A DNA stretch of 64,000 nucleotides from Multivorans sp965116445. GTDB taxonomy: Bacteria > Acidobacteriota > Thermoanaerobaculia > Multivoradales > Multivoraceae. A program made the translations under genes and the position numbers. The stretch covers positions 3,534,001-3,598,000 of the forward strand of contig OZ220688.1 of assembly GCA_965116445.1 (NCBI GenBank). Direction: 5' to 3'. Positions 1-7,686 of the stretch are shown here, piece by piece (position 1 is the first letter of the stretch; every line of letters starts with the position of its first letter). The notes under the pieces were generated by a model that was not told where the DNA came from, made no database searches, and saw nothing but the letters and a program-made list of their open reading frames with translations.

Positions 1-1
1 C

Positions 2-1621
2 CTCGCCTTCCGCGGCTATGGCGGTCCGAACTGCGGTGTCGGCGTGGTGGCGGACGACGCGAGTCCGTCCGGCATGCGGCTCGGGAACACGGGTTCGGCT
101 CAGCCCGGCGTCGGCGACTGCATGTACTACAACCCGTTCGGCAACGGCGTCGAGTTCTCGGTGCAGCCCGGCGCCCCGTGGGAGAACAGCGCGAACCCGA
201 TGTACCGGGCCGGCCTCGGGAACAGCCCGCAGCTTCTCGACTGGATCAACGACCAGATCAACGTGGAGAACGAGGCCGAACTGATGGTTGCCGAGGCGAC
301 GCTCTCGGGGAACTGGCTGCCGCAGCGGCTCGACTACGCCTTCGGTTACCAGTACCGGCACGTGGACGTGAGCGCGATCCCGAACGCGGTCGGCAACTAC
401 GCACTGAATCCGTGCGTCGTGCCGGGAGACCGGTCCTGCGTCGACCCGGTCACCGGCAGGCAGACGGGCGCGCGCGCGGGCTCCTTCACGTTCTCTTCGG
501 GCTACTACCCGTACGGCGATTCCCAAGCGGTTCACCGGGCGTTCGGCGAACTCTCCGTCAACGCGCTCAGGGGCGACATGCAGTTCGCCGCGAACTACGA
601 GCTCCACGATGAGATCGACAGCTTCGATCCGAAGTTCTCCGGCCGTTGGCAGCTCTCGGCGGGTGAGAATCACGTGCTGTCGTTCCGCACGTCGGTCCAG
701 ACCACTTTCCGGGCGCCGTCTGTCGACGATCTGAACGAAGAGGTTCGCACCACCCTGGAGTACCTGAACACGGTCGGCGTCTACAAGGCGGTCGACGCCT
801 TCGGCAGCCGGTCCCTGCTGCCGGAGCAGGCGTTCACCTACAACCTGGGTCTGGTGCTCTTCGCCTCGCCCGGTATCGACGTCACGCTCGACTACTGGAG
901 CTACGACTTCGACGACGTGATCGCTCCGCTGCCGCACCAGGAGGTCGTGCGGCTCTACGACGAAGGTTACGGCGGCAACCCGGCAGCGCTCCACGCGGTC
1001 ATGGGACGCGTCGTCTGCCCGGGCGGCCTGGCGGATGGGTCCTGCTCCCCCGGGGACATCGAGCGCGTGCGGATCGACCTGATCAACTGGCCGGGTATTG
1101 AGACCTCGGGCTTCGACTTTCACCTGCACGGCCACCTGGACGCGGGTCCGGGCGAGCTCACCTTCGGCCTGGACAGCACGTACACGACCAGCTACGAGTT
1201 GAAGAAGCTGGAACGCGACGGGGTCGTCTACCGCGAGCAGAAGGACGTCGTCGGCCTGCTGAACCGCGACACGCCGATTGCGCCGCCGCTGCCGGAGATG
1301 AAGACCCGGGCCTCGCTCGGGTACCGGTGGAGCGACTACAGCCTGATCGGCTGGGGCAACTACATCTCGTCCTACGAGGACAGCAACGTCGCCTGGACGC
1401 CGCCTGAACTGCTGCCCATCGACTCGTGGCTCACCTTCGACGTGACGTTCCTGTGGCGTTTCCCGCGGCTCGGTTTCGATCTCGCCCTGTCGGCGCTCAA
1501 CCTGACCGACGAGGAGCCGCCGCTCGTTTTCTTCGAGCAGGCCTTCGATCCGCTGACGGCGAACCCGAAGGGTCGCCGCCTGAAGGCGGTCATGAGCTAC
1601 CGCTTCGGCGGCGGCTCGTAG
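2..1621 (+). CDS. TonB-dependent receptor, C-terminal part (5' end outside window)
   Basis: The frame is open from base 2, so the gene begins before the window; 539 residues are visible. What is seen is the second half of an outer-membrane TonB-dependent receptor: long alternating beta-strand segments, paired-cysteine extracellular loops, an internal FRAPSVDDLNE stretch typical of these barrels, and a late strand region (DVTFLWRFPRLGFDLALSALNLTDEEPP) that resembles the conserved end of the barrel. The protein ends in YRFGGGS, so the usual terminal aromatic residue is followed by a short Gly/Ser tail. Receptors of this family take up large substrates such as siderophores, peptides or glycans using TonB energy. 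The plug domain is outside the window and the substrate cannot be told. Confidence 0.9.
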   Translation, partial: LAFRGYGGPNCGVGVVADDASPSGMRLGNTGSAQPGVGDCMYYNPFGNGVEFSVQPGAPWENSANPMYRAGLGNSPQLLDWINDQINVENEAELMVAEATLSGNWLPQRLDYAFGYQYRHVDVSAIPNAVGNYALNPCVVPGDRSCVDPVTGRQTGARAGSFTFSSGYYPYGDSQAVHRAFGELSVNALRGDMQFAANYELHDEIDSFDPKFSGRWQLSAGENHVLSFRTSVQTTFRAPSVDDLNEEVRTTLEYLNTVGVYKAVDAFGSRSLLPEQAFTYNLGLVLFASPGIDVTLDYWSYDFDDVIAPLPHQEVVRLYDEGYGGNPAALHAVMGRVVCPGGLADGSCSPGDIERVRIDLINWPGIETSGFDFHLHGHLDAGPGELTFGLDSTYTTSYELKKLERDGVVYREQKDVVGLLNRDTPIAPPLPEMKTRASLGYRWSDYSLIGWGNYISSYEDSNVAWTPPELLPIDSWLTFDVTFLWRFPRLGFDLALSALNLTDEEPPLVFFEQAFDPLTANPKGRRLKAVMSYRFGGGS

Positions 1622-1769
1622 CCACCGGCCCCTCGCCTCTTCGGCGCCCTTTTCCGGCTCAGGTCCGGCGGTGCGCCGCCGGATCGGAAACCGGGCCGCC
1701 GGGTGTAGCATCGGCGCGGAACGAAGAACGGGCCGAGATCCGCCGCGTTCGTCTCCGCGCTCGTCGGTG

Positions 1770-2432
1770 ATGCAAGCTGCTTTCCGATCGATTCCGGCTG
1801 GCTCGCTGCACCTGGCCGCGGGCGTTGTGCTTTGTTCGCTCTGGGCGGGGCCGCTGGTTGCACAGGAGTTGCGGGACCGCGGGTCGGAAGACCGGCGGCC
1901 ACGGTCGGAAGACGCCCGGCCCGTCGCGGCTTCAGGGTCGGAAGACCCCCGGTCACTCGCGGACCGAGTGCGGGCGGATGTAGGTGAGACCTCGCTGCGA
2001 TGGCTCGCCGTCACGCGGGTCCGGTACTCGATTCCCCTGGAGTTCTCCGTGGGCGGCGGCGCCGTCGTGGCGCGTTTGCCGGCGAGTTACGACTGCGCCG
2101 TCTTCTGCGAGTACCGCGGCTTCGTGGCGCAGCTTGAGCCGGGCACGGCGGGCGGACAGGTGGGCCTCGGCTATGCCCGCCTGATCGGTGCGCGCAAGCC
2201 GCGTGCGGCATTCCTGAACAACGTCTACGTCGGCTGGAGCGCCCGCGGCGTTGTAGTCCGCACCTGGGGGAACTCCGGGCTCGACCCGGCGCGACAGACC
2301 CTGGCCGGTTTCGAGGGGCAGTTCGCCCTGCCTCGCATCACGTTCAACCTGGGCGTCCTGCGGCGGATCAGTTCAGCCCACGAGGACGCCGACCGCTACG
2401 TGTATACCGCCGGCGTCGGCTGGGGCTTCTGA
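1770..2432 (+). CDS. exported protein of unknown function, possibly small outer-membrane protein
   Basis: A 220-residue protein. The ATG at 1770 is chosen because it is followed directly by a signal peptide (hydrophobic LAAGVVLCSLWAGPLVAQ, cleavage after AQ); the frame runs further upstream but that part looks non-coding. After the signal comes a low-complexity linker with three SED motifs encoded by short DNA repeats, then about 150 residues with alternating hydrophobic patterns ending in YTAGVGWGF. A terminal aromatic residue and beta-rich pattern are compatible with an outer-membrane barrel, but this is inference. I do not recognise a family. The stop overlaps the start of the next gene (TGATG), so the two are probably translated together. 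Confidence 0.6.
   Translation: MQAAFRSIPAGSLHLAAGVVLCSLWAGPLVAQELRDRGSEDRRPRSEDARPVAASGSEDPRSLADRVRADVGETSLRWLAVTRVRYSIPLEFSVGGGAVVARLPASYDCAVFCEYRGFVAQLEPGTAGGQVGLGYARLIGARKPRAAFLNNVYVGWSARGVVVRTWGNSGLDPARQTLAGFEGQFALPRITFNLGVLRRISSAHEDADRYVYTAGVGWGF
1881..1947 (+). repeat. three short direct repeats of GGTCGGAAGAC
   Basis: GGTCGGAAGAC occurs at about 1882, 1903 and 1936 inside the linker-coding part of the exported protein gene. The unit can fold as GGTC-GGAA-GACC, a mini-hairpin with a GNRA-type loop. Spacing between copies is irregular (21 and 33 bp, multiples of three), so the reading frame is kept. Confidence 0.6.
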
Positions 2433-3439
2433 TGTGGGGGAAGGGCCACCGGACGCCCGCGCGGTTCGGACTGGCTGCCGTCGTCGTCGCCGTGCTCCTC
2501 GGTCTTGGCGGCGTCGGCGCCGCCCCGGGCCTCGAGACGGACCAGTTCTTCGCCTGGGGGCGTCACCTCGAGGACATGACCGGGGTGCTGAACGCCCGGA
2601 TCAACCTGGAACTGGAGCGCCTGGTCGCCGAACTGAACCGGGAGGGCCGCGACCACCCTTGCCAGAAGGTCCGGTTCCGGTTCTTCAAGCGTCACCGGAT
2701 GCTGTTCTTCGACGGTTTCGAGACCTGGGCGGTCAACTCGCCGCTGGTCAGTCGGTCGCCGTCGGGAGCGGAAGAGGTCCGCGAGTTCAAGGAGGAGTAC
2801 CTCTACGGCGGCACCTCGCCGCTGTTCGACACCGGCCGCTGGATGCCGGCGAGCCCGACGGTCGAGGTTGCGGGCGTACGATTCGGCACGGACAAGCTGA
2901 CCCACCTGCTGGGAACCGCCTGGTACTACCACCGCTGGTATCGCAGGGCTCGCGCCCGCGGCGCCCCTTCGGAGACGGCGAAGGATCGCGCGGTTCGTTT
3001 GGGGCTGCGTCACGAGATCACGATTCTCGGCCGGGCCGTCTCGGGCGTCCTTTCCCTCGCCGACCTGGAGGCGAACCACCGGGGCATGTGGTTCTACGAG
3101 CACCTCTGCGCCGGCGACGACCCCCACATCGTCCATGACGAAGGCGTGTGGCGGCTTCGCCGGCCGTTCGATCTGCGCGATTACGTGACCCCCGAATGGG
3201 ACGAGTCCTACCAGCCGAACATCGTCATGCGGCGGAAGTGGCCGAAGGTGAGGCAGCGGATGCTGGGATACTGTCGAATGCTTGAACATCCACAGGTGAA
3301 ACCGATGCGCGAGGCCTACGCGGAGAGGGACCGGGTCACGGAGACGGAAAAGTTGATCGAGGAGATGGTCGTCGCGGGGAAGCTGCCCGACCCGTCACAG
3401 TTCACGATCGAGAGTGTGTGCCGTGAAGCTGCGGATTGA
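2432..3439 (+). CDS. exported protein of unknown function
   Basis: A 335-residue protein with an N-terminal hydrophobic segment (AAVVVAVLLGLGGVGAAPG) that should act as a signal peptide or anchor. It contains two Cys residues that could pair, and a central GTDKLTHLLGTAWYYHRWY segment resembling the D-K-x-x-H signature seen in small periplasmic DUF2279-like proteins; that resemblance is weak. The start ATG overlaps the stop of the upstream gene and the 3' end overlaps the next gene by 26 bp, so it sits in a three-gene transcriptional unit with a PhoD-like lipoprotein. No function can be assigned. Confidence 0.65.
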   Translation: MWGKGHRTPARFGLAAVVVAVLLGLGGVGAAPGLETDQFFAWGRHLEDMTGVLNARINLELERLVAELNREGRDHPCQKVRFRFFKRHRMLFFDGFETWAVNSPLVSRSPSGAEEVREFKEEYLYGGTSPLFDTGRWMPASPTVEVAGVRFGTDKLTHLLGTAWYYHRWYRRARARGAPSETAKDRAVRLGLRHEITILGRAVSGVLSLADLEANHRGMWFYEHLCAGDDPHIVHDEGVWRLRRPFDLRDYVTPEWDESYQPNIVMRRKWPKVRQRMLGYCRMLEHPQVKPMREAYAERDRVTETEKLIEEMVVAGKLPDPSQFTIESVCREAAD

Positions 3440-4565
3440 GGCGCTGCTGTTGGGGACGCGGGCATCCTTCTCGCATCCAGCCAGACAGGGCGGGACGTTC
3501 GCCGCTCTGCTGTCGGCAGTGCTTCTTCTCGCCGCGGCCTGCGGCGGCGCGGCAGATTCCGCGTTGGAGTCAGTGGCTGCTCCGGCCGAGCCGGCGCTCG
3601 AGCGCATCGGCGTCGGTTCCTGTCTGAAGCAGGACGAACCGCAGCCGATCTTCGACGCCGTCCTCGACGACGACTTCGATCTGTTCGTGTTCCTGGGCGA
3701 CAACGTCTACGGCGACGTCGAGTCGGAGGACCTGCGCGAGCTGCGCGACGCCTACGCGATGCAGGCCGCAGCGGACGGGTTCAGCCGCCTGCGCGCCGCG
3801 GCGGTGCCGCTCGCCGCGACCTGGGACGATCACGACTACGGCCTGAACGATGGCGGCGCGGACTTCTTCGGGCGCGAGGAAGCGCAGCGGATCTTCGAGG
3901 ATTTCTGGGGCGTACCGGCGGACTCCGAGCGGGCATCCCGGCCTGGCGTCTACGACGCGGTGACCTACGGACCGCCGGGCCAGCGGGTGCAGCTCATTCT
4001 GCTCGACACCCGGTACTTCCGATCCGCTTTGCGGCCGACCGACGAGCGTGGCGCACCGGGCAAGGAGCGCTACCTGCCGGATCCGGATCCCGCGAAGACG
4101 ATGTTGGGCGAGGCGCAGTGGAGTTGGCTGCGCGGCGTGCTCCAGGAGGAGGCTGACCTGCGCATCCTCGCGTCGTCGATCCAGGTCATCGCCGACGGTC
4201 ACGGCTTCGAGGCCTGGCGGCATCTCCCGGCCGAGCGCGATCGTCTCTACGGCCTGCTGCGCGAGACCGGCGCGAACGGCGTGGTCATCGTCTCCGGCGA
4301 CCGGCACCGGGCAGGCATCTACCGCCACGACGATGCCATCGACTATCCGCTGGTCGAGTTGACCGCGAGTTCGCTGAACGCGCCCTCATCCAGCGGGGAA
4401 GAGGCCGGGCCGTACCGGCTCGGCCCGACCTACCGGCCCGAGAACTACGGTGGACTGACGATCGACTGGGCCTCCCGATCCGTGACGCTGGAAGTCCGCG
4501 GCATGGACGGCGAGCCGGCGCTCACCGAGACGCTCGGCCTCGATGACCTGCGTGGCAGTGGCTAA
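3414..4565 (+). CDS. PhoD-like metallophosphoesterase lipoprotein
   Basis: A 383-residue protein starting at GTG 3414, or at the in-frame GTG 3423. The N-terminal hydrophobic stretch ends in a lipobox (LLAAAC), predicting a lipoprotein. The rest matches the PhoD-like alkaline phosphatase/phosphodiesterase fold: IGVGSCLKQ near the mature N-terminus, FVFLGDNVYGD and TWDDHDYGLND metal-ligand motifs, a LDTRYFR strand, and the C-terminal VSGDRHR motif. Such enzymes hydrolyse phosphate mono- or diesters outside the cytoplasm using Ca/Fe or similar metals. It overlaps the upstream gene by 26 bp and is the last gene of that unit, followed by the IS element. Confidence 0.88.
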   Translation: MCAVKLRIEALLLGTRASFSHPARQGGTFAALLSAVLLLAAACGGAADSALESVAAPAEPALERIGVGSCLKQDEPQPIFDAVLDDDFDLFVFLGDNVYGDVESEDLRELRDAYAMQAAADGFSRLRAAAVPLAATWDDHDYGLNDGGADFFGREEAQRIFEDFWGVPADSERASRPGVYDAVTYGPPGQRVQLILLDTRYFRSALRPTDERGAPGKERYLPDPDPAKTMLGEAQWSWLRGVLQEEADLRILASSIQVIADGHGFEAWRHLPAERDRLYGLLRETGANGVVIVSGDRHRAGIYRHDDAIDYPLVELTASSLNAPSSSGEEAGPYRLGPTYRPENYGGLTIDWASRSVTLEVRGMDGEPALTETLGLDDLRGSG

Positions 4566-4615
4566 CGCAATCACTGGCTGCACCGGCATCAGGCTCCGTA
4601 CCACTGGGTAATGGG

Positions 4616-4629
4616 ATGGTCCGCCCCGC
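4616..4629 (+). repeat. left subterminal inverted repeat of the IS
   Basis: ATGGTCCGCCCCGC, a perfect inverted match to 6035-6048. Seven bases (TAATGGG) separate it from the inferred left end. Confidence 0.85.
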
Positions 4630-4695
4630 ACCCTTACGGCCTCTCGTTGGGGCCAGAATGGTGTTTTCTTCCGAACAACAAGGAGGAGGCGGACC

Positions 4696-5757
4696 GTGAA
4701 GGAGGTTACTCGAGTCGGTATCGATCTGGGCAAGCATGTGTACCAGGTGTGCGGGATGGACGCGTCGGGCGCGGTGGTGTTTCAGCGTCAGTTGAAGGCA
4801 CCGCGGCTGATGGAGTTGATGTCGCGGCTCAAGCCGTGCCTGGTGGGGATGGAGGCGAGCTGCGGCGCGCACCACTGGGTGGAGAAGCTGAGGGATCTGG
4901 GCCACGACGTGCGGATGATGAGTCCGCAGTTTGTCCGTCCGTACGTGAAGTCGAACAAGAGCGACTACCACGACGCGGAGGCGATCTGCGAGGCGGTGTC
5001 GCGTCCGACGATGCGTTTCGTGCCTTACAAGACGAAGGAGCGCCGGGCGCTGCAGCAGATCCACCGAAGTCGGGAGACGATGGTTGGTGTGCGCACGCAG
5101 TTGGCGAACCAGTTACGTGGTTTTCTGCGGGAGTACGGGATCGTGCTGCCTCAGGGTCTGGCGGTGATCAAGCGGGAGGTGCCTGCGATCGCGTCGGACC
5201 CGGAGCGGGCCCTGCCGGGCGACTTTCGGGCTCTCTTGTGCATGCAGCACCAGGCGCTGATGCAGGTCGACGATCAGGTGGCGGATCTGACGGCGATGCT
5301 GGAGCGGGAGTCGAAGGAGAACCCCCTGTCCGAGCGTTTGATGTCGATCCCGGGGATCGGTCCGATGGTGTCGACGGCGCTGGTGGCGTCGGTCGGCTCG
5401 GGCTGGGCCTTCAGCAGCGGCCGTCAGATGTCGGCGTTTCTCGGGCTGGTGCCTCGTCAGGCATCGACCGGCGGGCACACGAGGCTGTTGGGGATCAGCA
5501 AACGCGGGGACCGCTACATGCGGGCGCTTCTGATCCACGGTGCGCGGGCGGTGCTGCGCACAGCCCACAAGGGCGAGCGGACGCGGCTCAAGGAATGGGC
5601 TCTGGACGTCAAGCGGCGCCGGGGGGCGAACGTCGCCACGGTGGCCGTGGCCAACAAGCTGGCTCGAATCGCCTGGGCGGTGCTGCGACACGACGAACGC
5701 TACAGCGACGAACGCCATGTCGGCGGTCGAGCAAGGGACTCACGGGCCGCGGCGTAG
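4696..5757 (+). CDS. IS110-family transposase (IS1111 group)
   Basis: A 353-residue transposase of normal length. The N-terminal RuvC-like DEDD domain is complete: GIDLGKH (Asp10), GMEASCG (Glu53), NKSDYHDAEAICEAV (Asp90/Asp93). A coiled middle segment follows, then the IS116/IS110/IS902 domain with SIPGIGPMVSTAL (about 217-229) and PRQASTGGHTRLLGISKRGD (about 254-272), which holds the conserved serine (Ser257) thought to be the nucleophile. The strong Shine-Dalgarno AAGGAGG lies just before the start. The frame is intact, so the element may still be active. IS110 recombinases use an RNA encoded in the non-coding end of the element to choose donor and target. Confidence 0.95.
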   Translation: MKEVTRVGIDLGKHVYQVCGMDASGAVVFQRQLKAPRLMELMSRLKPCLVGMEASCGAHHWVEKLRDLGHDVRMMSPQFVRPYVKSNKSDYHDAEAICEAVSRPTMRFVPYKTKERRALQQIHRSRETMVGVRTQLANQLRGFLREYGIVLPQGLAVIKREVPAIASDPERALPGDFRALLCMQHQALMQVDDQVADLTAMLERESKENPLSERLMSIPGIGPMVSTALVASVGSGWAFSSGRQMSAFLGLVPRQASTGGHTRLLGISKRGDRYMRALLIHGARAVLRTAHKGERTRLKEWALDVKRRRGANVATVAVANKLARIAWAVLRHDERYSDERHVGGRARDSRAAA

Positions 5758-6034
5758 ACGGCTCGGGGAACAGCGAACCAACGATAGGAGAATCGCCCCA
5801 CCAAGCAGTTTGCGGGGACTCATTCGAGCGATGGCGAAACAGGTCGGACCGGCGCGTTGAGAAGCCTGAGTCGGCGCAGGGCCCATCAAGAGGCCGTCTG
5901 GGTGTGAAGAGGCCGACGCGCGCGTATTCCATCGGGGCCAGGGAGCTCTCTCTCAGAGACTCCCACCAACAGGCCGAATACATGCAAGCAACTGCACCTA
6001 CCTCGCCAGAAACCCGGAAAGAGCCCTTGCACAA
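5758..6034 (+). ncRNA. candidate bridge RNA region in the IS right end
   Basis: This 277-bp stretch has no convincing gene. In the IS1111 group the long right end is where the bridge RNA is expected. Here CGGCGCA (5872-5878) is the complement of the right target TGCGCCG. CTGGGTG (5898-5904) equals left target CTGGG plus TG. ATACATGC (5978-5985) equals the right terminus plus the first target bases (6047-6054). CCCATCA (5882-5888) is the complement of TG plus the left-end bases ATGGG. These are candidate target and donor guide segments. The exact RNA ends and fold were not computed, and strand is assumed to be that of the transposase. Confidence 0.55.
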
Positions 6035-6048
6035 GCGGGGCGGACCAT
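6035..6048 (-). repeat. right subterminal inverted repeat of the IS
   Basis: GCGGGGCGGACCAT, the exact complement of the left repeat. Three bases (ACA) separate it from the inferred right end. Confidence 0.85.
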
Positions 6049-6051
6049 ACA

Positions 6052-6085
6052 TGCGCCGGCGTCCCCGCCGGCATCCGGCGCGCAG
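6052..6085 (+). repeat. 34-bp palindromic repeat, right part of the copy split by the IS
   Basis: TGCGCCGGCGTCCCCGCCGG followed by CATCCGGCGCG. The core GCCGGCG-TCCC-CGCCGGC can form a 7-bp hairpin. The first bases of the unit (CACTGGG) are at 4602-4608 on the other side of the IS element. Confidence 0.8.
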
Positions 6086-6131
6086 CGCCGTTCCGGCGTG
6101 GCGCCCCCGCAGCAACACCAGGAGATCAGCC

Positions 6132-7685
6132 ATGACGGCCCCCGAACCCGATTCCGAACCCCGGGAGACTCCAGCCGTCTCCCGGCGCCAGGTGATCCAC
6201 GCCCTGTCCCTGGCCGGCGCGGCCGGCCTGCTGGCCGGTTGCAACGGCGATGCGGCCGGCCCCGCCGGCGAGGCCGCCGCCGATGTTGCCGCCGGCCCGA
6301 TGCCGGACGATCTCTGGCGCGCGAGCGCCGGCGAGCTGGCGGCTGCGATCCGGCGCGGCGACGTCTCGAGTCTCGAAGTCGTCGACTCCCACCTCGCGCG
6401 GGTCGAGGCGGTGAACGGTCACCTGAACGCGGTCGTCCGCGTGCTGGCCGACGAAGCGCGGGCCGCGGCGCGCGCGGCCGACGAGGCGGTCGCCGCCGGC
6501 GCCGAGCTGGGGCCGCTTCACGGCGTGCCGGTCTCGGTCAAGGACAACATCGCCGTCGCCGGCACGCCGACCACGAACGGCGTTCCGGCCCTAGCCGATG
6601 CGATGGCGGACGAGGACGCGCTGATTGTCTCCCGGCTCAAGGCGGCTGGAGCGATCCCGCTCACCCGGACGAATCTCCCCGACCTGGGCCTGCGCGTCCA
6701 TACCGACAGCGGGCTCTACGGCGTGACCCGGAACCCCTGGGCAGCCGACCGCAACGTCGGCGGATCGAGCGGCGGCGAAGGCGCGGCCCTGGCGAGCGGG
6801 ATGAGCTGTCTGGGACTTGGCAACGACATCGGCGGCTCGCTCCGCATTCCGGCGCAGTGCAACGGCATCGCGTCGCTCAAGCCGACCCTTGGTCGGATCG
6901 CCAGCCCGACCGGCGGCGACCTGTCGGGCCAGTTGATGGCCGTCGACGGCCCGATGGCCCGCCGGGTTGCCGACCTGCGCACGGCGTACGAGCTCCTCGG
7001 GCGGTACCACGCGAGCGATCCGTGGTCCGTGCCCGTGCCGCTCGACCTGGAGCCTCCCGCGTCGCCGGTCAAGGTCGCGCTCGTGCCCGAACCGAGCGGC
7101 GGCGCCACCCACCCGGACGTCGCCGCCGGCGTCCGTGCCGCGGGGGAAGCGCTCGAAGCAGCCGGTTACGCCGTCGAGGAGGTCGAACCGCCGATGACCG
7201 CCGAGGCGCTTCGGGCCTGGGAGGTCTTCCTCGGCTACGAGCTGAACCTGGCCCGTCCGGCGCTCCGGGAGATCATGTCGGAAGACGCGTACGGTTTCCT
7301 CACGGAGGCGCTTGACCTGTTCGGCGTCGATCAGGCGACCGAGTACGTCGCGATGTTCGAGGACCGCCATGCGATCGCCACCGCCTGGCAGGAGTTCCAG
7401 GAGGACTATCCGCTGGTCGTAGGCCCCGTGATGACTGAACCGCCCTTCGTCATCGGCCTCGACCTGGAGGACCCCGGGGCGGTGCTTCGCCAGATGCGCT
7501 TCGAGGTCGCGATCAACCTGCTCGGTCTACCCGCGGTCTGCGTGCCCACCGGCGTGGCCAACGGCCTGCCGCAGGGCGTCGAGGTGATCGGCGGCCGCTA
7601 CCGCGAAGGCCTCTGCCTGGAAGCCGGGCAGGCGATCGAAGACGCGTTGGGCATCATCACGCCGATCGATCCGGTGATGGGGTGA
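6132..7685 (+). CDS. amidase-signature hydrolase, lipoprotein
   Basis: A 517-residue amidase-signature enzyme. The ATG at 6132 follows GGAGATC; the frame extends upstream through the IS but that part is not coding. The N-terminus carries a twin-arginine-like SRRQ followed by a hydrophobic segment ending in a lipobox (LLAGC, Cys37), so the enzyme is probably exported by Tat and lipid-anchored. The Ser-cisSer-Lys triad is visible: Lys137 in VSVKDNIAV, Ser212/213 in VGGSSGGEG and Ser236 in NDIGGSLRIPA. These enzymes hydrolyse carboxamides. The substrate is unknown. The unusual exported form suggests a role on external amides or peptides rather than tRNA amidation. Confidence 0.9.
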   Translation: MTAPEPDSEPRETPAVSRRQVIHALSLAGAAGLLAGCNGDAAGPAGEAAADVAAGPMPDDLWRASAGELAAAIRRGDVSSLEVVDSHLARVEAVNGHLNAVVRVLADEARAAARAADEAVAAGAELGPLHGVPVSVKDNIAVAGTPTTNGVPALADAMADEDALIVSRLKAAGAIPLTRTNLPDLGLRVHTDSGLYGVTRNPWAADRNVGGSSGGEGAALASGMSCLGLGNDIGGSLRIPAQCNGIASLKPTLGRIASPTGGDLSGQLMAVDGPMARRVADLRTAYELLGRYHASDPWSVPVPLDLEPPASPVKVALVPEPSGGATHPDVAAGVRAAGEALEAAGYAVEEVEPPMTAEALRAWEVFLGYELNLARPALREIMSEDAYGFLTEALDLFGVDQATEYVAMFEDRHAIATAWQEFQEDYPLVVGPVMTEPPFVIGLDLEDPGAVLRQMRFEVAINLLGLPAVCVPTGVANGLPQGVEVIGGRYREGLCLEAGQAIEDALGIITPIDPVMG

Positions 7686-7686
7686 T

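Larger units (their letters stand above)
4609..6051 (+). mobile_element. IS110-family (IS1111-group) insertion sequence, complete
   Basis: Ends were placed from three observations. First, a perfect 14-bp inverted repeat, ATGGTCCGCCCCGC at 4616-4629 and its complement at 6035-6048, flanks the transposase gene. Second, subterminal repeats lying 7 bp from the left end and 3 bp from the right end are the known pattern of the IS1111 group. Third, with these ends the flanks CACTGGG (to 4608) and TGCGCCGG (from 6052) join into the dispersed 34-bp repeat found elsewhere in the window, so the empty site can be reconstructed. The element is about 1443 bp with a short left end (87 bp) and a long non-coding right end (294 bp). 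No target duplication is seen, as expected for this family. Confidence 0.88.

Noticed and set aside
4611..7685. A single 1024-codon frame running through the IS and the amidase
   Set aside because: The first 500 codons overlap the transposase in another frame and have no domain; the amidase begins at 6132 with its own ribosome-binding site and signal.
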